Source of the DNA: Meghimatium bilineatum
Lineage: Eukaryota; Mollusca; Gastropoda; Stylommatophora; Philomycidae
Length of the DNA stretch: 64,000 nucleotides
Direction: 5' to 3'
Assembly: GCA_034231615.1 (NCBI GenBank)
Contig: CM067298.1
Coordinates: 21,147,478-21,211,477 of the forward strand
Shown here: piece after piece, positions 43,601-55,600 of the stretch
Numbering within the stretch: the first letter of the stretch is position 1
Layout: the number at the start of each line of letters is the position of its first letter
Notes under the pieces: generated by a model
What the model was told of the DNA's origin: nothing
The model's input: the letters and a program-made list of their open reading frames with translations, nothing else
Database searches by the model: none
Program-made: the position numbers and the translations under genes

Positions 43601-46600
43601 AGGACATTTACAGCTCGAATAGGGCTCATTAGCCATCTATGAAGTCATAATCAAGGACATAGCTCTAATTGAATTTTCAAAAGTGGATGTAACAAATGGT
43701 CATCATCACTTGTGATGGACAAACAACAACATTCTCTTCGCAAACCGGACACATCCATAGGTGCACATATCTAAGCTTCAGTACCAGTAAATCTCTCAGG
43801 ATATAACGGCTGATGGTTCCAGTTCTATATTGGTTCACTGCTCTTTTTGAAATCTTTGTCAGCTGTTCTCTACGGGCCATGCCCATCCTCACTCCCAATT
43901 CGCACATTCTCATAGTAACTCATGCTCATTCATCTCAAAATCCTCTGATCATGAGGACTCACGAAGAACAATGAGTATGTCTGCTCGGTCCATAGGCTGA
44001 CCATCTGCTGTGGTGGCGAGTCTAGCTAATTGATCGACCTGTTCGTTTCCCTCCACTCTAGCATGTCCGCAGACAAAGATAAGTGTGAGTTTTCATAGTG
44101 ATGCTCGCATAATAGCTCTCTCCAATGACTCCAACCATCCACTACGTAATTCACCTGTTTTTCACTTTCTGAATCATATTCAGTGAGTCAGTATGCACGC
44201 ATGGGAATAGGCTTGCGATTCCAGCCAGTTAAGTACCTGCGCTATGACGAATACTTCCATTGTTAGACTGCTTGTTGTTGTGGTAAAGACACCACTGGCT
44301 TCGTGTACTGTTCTTCCTTTTGATCTGGCAGTAAAGGCCCATGCACATTGGTGGTGACGAATGACTGACCCGTCTATGTAAATCACAACATCTATGTCAT
44401 CGGTATGCTCTCAGATGAGTGCCTTGACCTCAGCATCCACGCTCATGAGGCTGTTTTCCCTGCACTCTCTATTGAGTGTAATGATGGTCTGGACTGCCTC
44501 TTGAAAGACTGTAGGACTAGGTATCCAGTCCTTGCCAGGAGTTATGTCTTCTGGGGTGCAGATATGTTTAACGGTATCCTCAGCCTGACCTATTCTCGAT
44601 TTGCCTCTCTTGACCTCCATCTTTATTTAAGCTGGTCATTCTCCATCTGTAATATTTTAAAAATTCATGCATGAGAGTCATATGTATTCATTATTGTACA
44701 ATTTAATTTCCCTATTAAAAAAATATGGTATATGTTGGAAGTCTTTACTAAAATTGCATCTTTATTAGGGATGTGGTGTGGTCGAATATGGAAAATGTGT
44801 TGACTCAAGTTATGAGGCGAGTAAGTGTCATCTGAGCGGAGCTGGTTCAAATCCTATTTGCTGCATTATGATTTGTTCTATAATAATAAATGTGTTGCTT
44901 CTATATTATATTGTAAATTCCCTATACAGCCAATGTTCTAGTTTCAATGTTCTTGAACATTCTCGCCCGTGTGTTTTCGGGGCCCGAAAGGGGAGCAAAG
45001 AATAGTAACACTGTTTACCTTCCACGCATGTCGTAAAAGGCGACTAAGAAGGTTATGGGATGGGGTTGGCTGTCCCATCCCATATAGGGTCAGTGACCCA
45101 AAGCCATGCTGAAGTCGGATGTGTCAGGCCGAAAGATGCAGATATTGCAGCAATGCTGTAAACCATAACACAACGCATTTCGTTCTTGGGACTACATCCT
45201 GCTAATCTGCAGGAGTTTGAGAACGAACGCAGAAGAAAAAGAAGAAGAAGAACATTCTGAGTCATGATCAGTTCAATATTCAACAACAGAATTACTATGT
45301 ACCAGTAAGTGTTCAGCACATGAAATATTCAGCAAACAGAAGGTATGCAAACTATGTCAATCAATCAAGTGCCATGCTGATTAGAGTGGTTGATAATATT
45401 TCTCCACAACCTCTGCCTTTTGTGTTGTTAATAAGTTTAGTTGGTATATTCCCCTATACCATAGTGACAACCCATCCAGCAATCTCTCTCTCTATCTCTC
45501 TCTTTTTCGTCCTCTGTCTACTCTCCCCTTGATCTTTCCTGGTGGTTTTCTAGTTTTGTTCTCATCACATGACCTATACATTTTGACTTAATTTTTTTCT
45601 GTAATATGTCTCTTTACTTTCAGCAACTCTGAGGATCTCCACATTAATTTTCTTAGCTGTCTATGTTATTATCATCTTCCTTCACAAAAACCACATTTTA
45701 ATAGCCTCCATTTCGCTTTGAACTTTTTTGTTTACAGTCCATAAATTGGTAGCCCACTTAGTAACTGGAGCCTAGACTTCTATCTATACTGTTCAAAAAA
45801 AGAAATGCAACATTATTTCAAACGTGTACCAAAACTTTATTTTACAGACATGATGGATACAAAGCCAGGGGCAGATCATGCAAAAGACGAATTACAGAAA
45901 TAAAATAATCAACAAAAACAAACATAAGTCTAAGCACACAAAAAGGCCATCTCCTGGGAACTCTCCTACCCCTGATGCTGCAAGGCATAAAGGGGTATAG
46001 CAGGAAAAGAAAGACTTTCATTAGAATAGGCTTATAAATATTTAATTCAGAGTAACTTGGTAGTTTCATGATTTGTTTTCATTTGTCCACAGTACCACAT
46101 CACATTAAGCATCTTTCTTCTTCTAGAAGTCGTGTTAGTCATCTTCGTGTTTGTGTTTTATTTTGTTGATGGAGCATTTGCCAAAATTGGACTGTACCCA
46201 GAAGATGCTTTTAAGGATGCTATCATAAAGTACCGTGATGACCCCGATATGCAGGGCTTCATTGATAACATTCAGGAAATAGTAAGTTCTGTTATTTCAC
46301 ACTACGGGTATATATACGTGTATGCATGAGAAATGAGACTGGACTTGGAAATAATAACTTAGATATCAAATGTTCACGGTTAGGTTATCATTTTTGTTGC
46401 AGAAAAATACTCAACAGGGAATCATATCATATACCAGCGGACGCCTGTCTGTTGATAGCGACACAAGACAGTGAAAAATAGAGTCAAGCATGCTTGACCG
46501 TATATGTGAGTAGTCCAAGCTTTGGGCTTGGTGACTAGCATGTAAGTATGAGAACTAGTTCTCTCATACAGCTGACCTACTACACTAGCGATATGGTTAT

Positions 46601-49600
46601 AAGATGTCCATGGTTCAGTGGAAGTGGTTGCACTGAATGTATAGTTATCAACTATATATGAATGTATAGTTGGATGTGTCAGGTCATTGGAGCAAATGAA
46701 ATAACAACAAAACACTTTTTTAATATCTGGACTACATCCTGCTGGAAATCTAGTGGAACCATTGACCTGCTATAGAGATATTAGTGAGAGTTTAACAATT
46801 AACTCAAAAAAAGACCATATACAACTGGACTGGATAGCCTCCCAATATACAACAATGATTATAAAGTGTTAGAAATAGTGAGGAATTAATTGAAAGAACT
46901 CAACAATCACTAGTAGAACACTAGATTAAGAAAGTATCTTGGAAATGGATAATATTGTGCATACATGAATTTGTTTGTTCAGTTAATAATATAGCAAGGA
47001 TGGCTGAAGACAGATGTTTCTGGCACAAATAAAACGGTGACACAACACATTTTCTGTTTTTATTCTTCTTCTTCAGTGTTCATTCTTAAACTCCTGCTGG
47101 ATCTCTCTTGTAGCAGGACCATGATCCTACTAAATTTCCATCAGGATGTAATCCAGAGAATGGAAATGCATTGTGTTGCCGTTTTATTTGCACCAATGGC
47201 CCAACACATCTATCTTTGTTGTTTTTATTCAGATTCTAAGATGTTTCTCTGCAGGATTTTCAAATAAATGGCAAAATAATATATCTTGAGCAGAGAGGAC
47301 ACACTCATGATACATCCCTGACAGAGATTGGAAAATATCAAAAGATGAAATTAATCAATAAAAGTCTACCATCAGTTTTATTTTGATCAAGAAATGAAAT
47401 ACTTTTTTGTTCTCTTGTGCTGCCATGATGTTCACTGACCACAGAATTATAAGGAGATTGTTGTTATGACTTATTTTTCTGTTATTTTTTTTAATTACAG
47501 CTTTCATGCTGTGGCACAAGTAACAATGATAAAGGCTATCTCGACTGGAATAGGAATCCATACTTCAACTGTAGTGATGGGAATAACAGTCCAGATGCCT
47601 GTAGTGTTCCATTCTCTTGTTGTAAGATTACCGAGGTTTGTTTGTTGATACCCTGAAAATTCACTCATAGTATATTTTAGAGTGTTGCAATTACATGTCT
47701 TCTTTCAATACTATTATTGATATCATTTTTTATGCGTTCATTCTCAAACGTCAAACTGCTGAATCAGCAACCAGAGCAGTGAAGAATGGAGGTGCTTGAG
47801 TGTACATAAAGTATCCAGAAAAAGAAAATGAATCCACATGTTCTTCTGCTCCAAGTACTCTGCGGAAGTACGTGGGCTAAGCATTTCTGCAGAAATAATT
47901 AACCTTTAGGGCTCCGGATTAAAATTACACGATTTTTCCCTGCATCTAGATTATTTTTTGAAAAATGTTCGTTATTTATGGTGAGTGGTAAACGCGATTA
48001 ACTATTTTGTTTGTAAAGATATCAAAATAATTTTTGCACATTTAAATAAAGGTGTGAATAATGAATATAATCATGTTTTTGTTGTTGTATGTGTGATATG
48101 ACAGTTGTGAATAAGTTGTGAAGTTGAAAATTGTGGGAAAAATCTCAAAACGTCATTTAAAGAATGGCAAATATAACTTCTTGACAACCCTAATACTTGA
48201 GCAATGTATGGCAACATTGATAAAATCCTCCTAAATGCCTATTCCTGTTGTACATATGCTCATTCATATCCAAACTAATATAATATAGACTAAACAAACT
48301 AATAAAATGTAGAAATCGCATACCAATGTCCGTTCGTTCAAGACTAGGCCTAGCCGGACATACATTGGGTTACAGCGTGCCAAATTCAAAACCACGTCCA
48401 GACCAAAAAAAACTGGGTTATGATTTCTCACTTGACATGACCACTCCTCCAGTCGACTCAGCTATAAATAAGTATCTCACGCATGAGTTAGGGGAGGTAA
48501 AGTCAGCAAGGAAGGGAACTGGCCACCCCATCTAATAGTTGCTGCGGCTTAGTACATGAAGAGTTATCTTCATCCCTGACAGCAGGTTTCTGCCATGGGA
48601 CATACCTTTACCTGCTAACTAGCAATATATTTAGAACATGTGCATATTTATTGTAACTAGTCCATAATAACCCATGACATTATTAGATACTTTTCTTCTG
48701 CGTTCGTTCTCAAACTTCTTCAGATTAGCAGGATATAGTCTAGAGAACAGAATGCATTGTATCATGGTTTACAGCATTGCTGTGATATCTCTGCCTTTCA
48801 GCCTGACACATCCGACTTCAGCATGGCTTTAGCTCACTTTGACCAAATATGGGGTAGCCAACTCCACCCCATAACCGCCTTAGTCTCATTTTATGACATG
48901 CATGGAATGTAAGCAGTGTTGCTATTCTTTGCTCCCCTCTCATGCCTGGAAACACGCAGACGAAAAATACTTTTATCTTCATGTTTTTACAAATAAATTT
49001 GTAATTAAAATTAGCATACACACATCTATTTTCTTTTTACCTTAATTTCTTCTGTATATTTTTTTTAGCGTTCATTCTCAAACTCCCACTATACCATTTT
49101 GTAGAAGGATAATGGTCCTACTACATTTCCAGCAGGGATGTAGTCCGGAGAATGGAGATGTGTTGTGTTGCTGTTTTATTTGTGGCACTGGCTCAACACA
49201 TCTCATTTTGACAGTTGCTTCTGTTATCAAAATCCTGTTACCTTTACCAAGAGTTTAAATTCTAAGACTTACTTTGCTGTTGTTTGATGTAGATAAATTA
49301 TATTATTTGTAAATATTTTATTGAGAAATATAGGACTACAGATGTGATAAAAAAATTTTTTTTACCCTACAGGGTGACAACATCAACTACAGATGTGGTG
49401 CTGGTGCAATGAGAACAAATTCAGGCAATCTGGTAATCAATATGTGATATCAAGTAGTACAAATTGTGATCTTGTTTCACAATTCTCTTCATGTTGTAAA
49501 GCATTGTTATTTTAAAATTGTGATCTTGTTTCACAATTCTCTTCATATTGTAAAGCATTGTTATTTTAAAATTGTGATCTTGTTTCACAATTCTCTTCAT

Positions 49601-52600
49601 ATTGTAAAGCATTGTTATTTTAAAATTGTGATCTTGTTTCACAATTCTCTTCATATTGTAAAGCATTGTTATTTTAAAATTGTGATCTTGTTTCACAATT
49701 CTCTTCATATTGTAAAGCATTGTTATTTTAAAATTGTGATCTTGTTTCACAATTCTCCTCATGTTGTAAAGCATTGTTATTTTAAAATTGTGATCTTGTT
49801 TCACAATTCTCTTCATGTTGTAAAGCATTGTTATTTTAAAATTGTGATCTTGTTTCACAATTCTCCTCATGTTGTAAAGCATTGTTATTTTAAAATTGTG
49901 ATCTTGTTTCACAATTCTCTTCATGTTGTAAAGCATTGTTATTTTAAAATTGTGATCTTGTTTCACAATTCTCCTCATGTTGTAAAGCATTGTTATTTTA
50001 AAATTGTGATCTTGTTTCACAATTCTCTTCATATTGTAAAGCATTGTTATTTTAAAATTGTGATCTTGTTTCACAATTCTCCTCATGTTGTAAAGCATTG
50101 TTATTTTAAAATTGTGATCTTGTTTCACAATTCTCCTCATGTTGTAAAGCATTGTTATTTTAAAATTGTGATCTTGTTTCACAATTCTCCTCATGTTGTA
50201 AAGCATTGTTATTTTAAAATTGTGATCTTGTTTCACAATTCTCCTCATGTTGTAAAGCATTGTTATTTTAAAATTGTGATCTTGTTTCACAATTCTCTTC
50301 ATGTTGTAAAGCATTGTTATTTTAAAATTGTGATCTTGTTTCACAATTCTCTTCATGTTGTAAAGCATTGTTATTTTAAAATTGTGATATGTTTCACAAT
50401 TCTCTTCATGTTGTAAAGCATTGTTATTTTAAAATTGTGATATGTTTCACAATTCTCTTCATGTTGTAAAGCATTGTTATTTTAAAATTGTCTCTGTTTT
50501 AAACTGAATAGGGTATGCTACCATTTTTTTTTTAATTAAAAAAAAAAAGTTAGGAGAATTGAAAGTGTTATGTCATGGTTTGCAGCACTGAGATGATATA
50601 TTCAACATGGCAATTATAATAGAGAAATCTAGAGAATTCAGTTTAGATTTACTTGCATGTTTCATTGATTACACCAAGGCTTTCGATTGTGTACAACATC
50701 ACCAAATGTGGAAAATTATGAGCGACATAGGTTTTCCAAAACATCTCACTCATCTGATCGCAATGCTGTTTCAAGAACAAGAAGCAGCAGTAAAAGTAGA
50801 TGGCAACATATCACAATGGTTTAGAGTAGAGAAAAGAGTTAGACAGGGATATATACTATCCCTGTACTTGTTTAACATATATGTGGAAATATAATAAGAA
50901 ATGTAAAGGAAGATATGACACACACAGATTTTCAATCACTAACCATCGGAGATCAACAGGTCCCATAAATCAGATATGCAGACGATACAGTCATCTTAAC
51001 ACAACATGAAGGTCTAAAACAAATGATTCTATCCACAACAAAAATACAGCAAAGGTTAAAAAAATCTGTTCCTAAATATGAAGAAACCTAAAATTATGAC
51101 AACTGATAAAGTACAATCTCAAACAAAAATAATAATTGAAAAAAATAATAATACAACCAAAAGTAAAACTGTGTATATAAAAACATGCATATTCCATGTG
51201 ACAATGTACAATTGTGAGGCTTGGACACTAAATAAAACAATAGCAAAGAAAATTACAGTCTTCGAATTGAGATGCTGCAGACAAATTTTACATATATTAT
51301 GGACAGCAAAAAAAGACAACCAAAGAAGTAGTACAATCTTTAAATATCGAAGAGGTTTAGCTCCTAAGTGACATCATAATTACAATCTTTAAACATCGAA
51401 GAGGGCTAGCTCTCCTAAATGACATCATAACAAGAAAGCTGAACTTTTTTTTAACATCTAAAGAGATATAACAACATGGAAAGACTAATAGCAGAAGGCA
51501 GAGTAAATGGCAGCAGAGGAAGAGGCCGCCCAAGACAAAGATGGACAAATAATATGTCTGACTGTTGAAACATGTCCTTGGAGGAGGCAGGTCAACTCGC
51601 ATAAGAATGGGAGGTGTTCAGAAGGTCCATAAAGAAGACTATGTTCTGGAAAGAATATGTCACACGATGATGAGGCCTAGATTTACATTTATTTATATAT
51701 ATCATACAATCTCACCTTCGAAAACTACAATGTAATCCTGATTAAAACTCATGAACGACGTCTATAGACTGTTTATCATGGGTGCCGCTATATTGGAACA
51801 ACATGCGTTCCCTGGTGAGCTATTTTTAGTAACAGTATCGCAATGGTTGCCGTATTTCTGAAGTATCATAGCGGTTTTGACTATCGTCGAAATTGGGCAT
51901 CTAGGTTCAGTAGCAGAAATTCAATAAACACCAAAAGTGGTCTGTAAAGTTAAATTAAAAGTAATTTTTGGTATATTTGAGTGATACACATTACCATGCT
52001 GGCAGGACAGCTTTTTAATTCTGTATGACCTATATCTGCAAAATGTATAATTGTATCTGTATCTGTAAATATAATTTTTTCTGATTTAATCAGTCTGCTA
52101 TCAACATTGAAGGTTGCCTGAAAGGCTTACAAAATGTCATAACGAACAATATCTGGATTGTTGGAGGGGCAATTCTTGGTGTCATCATACCTCAGGTTAG
52201 TTAACTCTAAAATATAATATTTTTTATTATTCGTTGCTTGATTTGTTGTGGAGACTTTGAAACAAGGAGGGATTTACCTGTACACAAATGTATGATTTAG
52301 AATTGAACTAAATCATCATTTCCATTAACCTTTAGCAAGCCAGATTAAAAAATACGAAACGTCTCCCTGCCACCGGATTCTTTTTTGAAAATTTGCGTTA
52401 TTGATGGTGACTGTTTTGAAAATGTGATAATTTTTTGGTTGTTAGAGATATTTAAATAATATTTGCACATATAAATAAAGAATTGAATTATGCATATATT
52501 GGTGTAATTTATGTACGTGTGTGTGTGATACCAGACGTATGAGAAAGTGGTAAAGATGTTTTTCACAAAAAACATATATTTTATAACAAATAAAGAGGAA

Positions 52601-55600
52601 AAAATAAGTAAAAAAAATAACTTACCTTACATATCGAATTCCTTGGCAACACTGTAAACTAAATTACGCAAATCTGTTGTATTTATGTTCTTTCACTGCG
52701 AAATTATCAAAATATAGCAGGGGGAACTGTATAAAACTTGTAGATTTGCAGTAAAATCGTTCTTTGAGCTTAGGCCTAGAGTTATTTATTCTGCCACTTC
52801 AAAATATTCGATATCAAACATACAAGTCCCCAAACCAACATGGCATTCTGTATATTCACTGCTGTGAAACTAAATAACCTAATAATTCATGATTCAAGCC
52901 ACGATTCAATGTTATTTTATTCGAAATACGATCAAATAAAGGTCTATAAAACCGATCCACCATCATTGCATCGTACCGGTGTGCAGATGTGGTCAGATTA
53001 ATTGCTCTTAAACTTTTACGAATAGCTAGCCATTGTCAAAAACGATCATTTCGGAAGTGGGGGATGTACCGGCTTCGATTGCGCATGTCCCCAGCTATGT
53101 GCACGGACTGTGGTACGTGTAAATCTCACGATATTCTCGTTGGGTGGGACGGGCCGCCAACAGCGTGCGCCGCCATTTTGTTTTTCGGCGGCCGGGGTTG
53201 ATATAGGCTTGGTGAAGGTTAACCCCTTGGCTGCGGGAAAAAATCTATAAAACAGGCAGTGCAGGAAGATTTTACGGGTTGTTAAATTTTTTTTCCCTAC
53301 CTATTTTGCCAACCACTTTCTCACACTCAACAATTTGAGTGTGTTATTACTGTATACTCTAATTTATAAATTTACAAGCATAATGCATCTTTATATTATG
53401 AAAGAGACATAGAACTTCAGGACTGCTCAACATACAATAATCAAAGACAGTGGATCTGGTGAAATGAGTTGAGATAAATATTATTGAAAGCAGCAGGTAG
53501 TGGTGACAAAACTTGAGACGGTAGTGGTGACAAAACTGGTAATCTGGTATGACCACAATCCTGAATGTAGAAGGAGAATGCCTCATGTATCAGTTTGTAA
53601 CTGTTCTCCAGATTTTTTAATCTTTCAATCAGATTTCTCACCATAACACATAAATCAGTTGGTGTTCATGTGACAGGTCAACTCACCCAGAATTGCTGCG
53701 TGTTCAGAGAATCCATAAGGAAGACCACGCTCTGGAAAGAATGTCACAGGATGTGATGAGATCACATGACAACATCATCATCCCTGGCATTATTAGCTAT
53801 CAGTTAATAAATTTTGAGATTTGTTTTTTCATTGGCGTAATCTCTACCTGCCAAAAGTAATTATAAAATTTTGTAAGCCGTCCATTTCCAAAATGGCTGC
53901 ACCTGATGAGATCACCAATAGTCAGAATTATAATTATATATTTATTTTAAAAAAAATATGTAAACAAAAAAATGAGCGATGTAACCAATGACACTCAGAT
54001 CTACAAGAAATTTATTCTGACTGTTAGCAAGCAATAGTAATAAGAAGCAATAACACCTGTGATAATGTATTATTGTCACTGATTACTAATATACCGTATA
54101 TTTCAAAATATACGCTGATAATTTTTGTTTAGTTTTCCGCTATTGATGTAGTGCTTATATATGAGCACAATAAAAATATTTTTACCGATTACTGTGGAAA
54201 CTAAGACAGAATTAGAAACGAGGCATAAGAGAAAGATTGGGTGTTAAATCAATTCTACAATACATACAAAATTAACAAATGCAATGGTTTGGTTATCTGG
54301 AAAGAATGTTATGTGATTCATTAGTTTATAAATCAAATATGAAGAGAGGAGAAGCAGAAAGAAGAGCCATGGGTAGACCTAGAGTACGCTGGATCGACAA
54401 CATCAAAGAGACATTAAACGAACACCAAATAACATTATCTGAAGCTGCCAAAAAAGAGAGAACAAGAACATTGTATCTTCCTCGATATCTGTAAAGTGTA
54501 AAAGAGGAAAGAAAGAAGAAGAAGACTGTGGAAACACAAAACGGTAACACAAACTACAGTTAAATAGGCCCACCGGTATCAGAAAAAACTTACAGGTATG
54601 AAAAGTCATTCAAATTGGAAATCAGAATAACTGTCTTAATTCTGAAACAGTTCATTAATTTATTAATTTCATCCCGTCATGTGAATATCATCAATCTCTG
54701 TCTTGCTCACTACCGGTACATTGTTAGCATTGTTAGCATTGTCCTCAAAGATAGCATTGTCCTCACTTCCATCCATTCCATTAATGATGGGACACTTTTT
54801 GAAAAATTGAAACATGAATGCGCCTTTCTTCTTCAAATACAATTAGATACTGCTGTAAGACCATCTCATTGTGTATATTGTATTGTTTTTTTAAAATATG
54901 TTGTTTCTTGATAAAAGTCCCTATTGAACCGTCATATGGAAAAAAATCCTTATTCCTTGGGTTTTTTTTGGTTATTTCTCATTGACATTACATTTGGTAT
55001 TTTTGCTATGTATTAGTTTTATTAGTAAACAATGACAATCATCATCCCAAATCTAGTCTTATACCTGCCAAATTCCTGATGGATAATTCTAAATTCCAGT
55101 CACCGATGAAGTCAGATGTGTTGAGCCACTAAAGCAAATAAAACGGAGACACAGCATATTTCCATTCTCTGGACTACATCCTGCTGGAAATATAATAGAA
55201 CCATTGTCTTACTACAAGAGACATCCAGTGGCAGTTTTAGAACGAATGACCCAAAAAATTCTTCCAAATATCCCTAACATTTTGTATTTTGACCCCAAAT
55301 TGTGTTTGAAAAGTACATTTCTAAAAATAAATACAGTATGCACCAAAATATATAGTAATGAAACTCATGCAATCTGAATGCATATCTGTGTTTCCAGACG
55401 GGATATAAATGTAGACTAAATCTGTAAAATATTTTTCTCCTTTTTATTTCAGTGCTACATATATTTTTGTAAATATATTACTTACCAATTTTTAATTATT
55501 ATATATATATATTTTTTTTTTTTCCATCACATTTAATGTTTTTTCATGCCATGCTCATCTTTGCATGCGAAGGAGGAACATCATAATTTTTGTATGAAAT

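Noticed and set aside
44790-44860. tRNA-like sequence with GGTTCAAATCC
   Set aside because: B box present, but no convincing A box or acceptor stem; could be a worn SINE head.
49421-50416. Two overlapping ORFs of about 315 residues on opposite strands
   Set aside because: Both are the translation of a stop-free 54-bp repeat; unit length is a multiple of three. No start context, no family, intronic position.
49461-50490. CRISPR-like array
   Set aside because: Units are contiguous with no unique spacers; this is animal DNA with a minisatellite.
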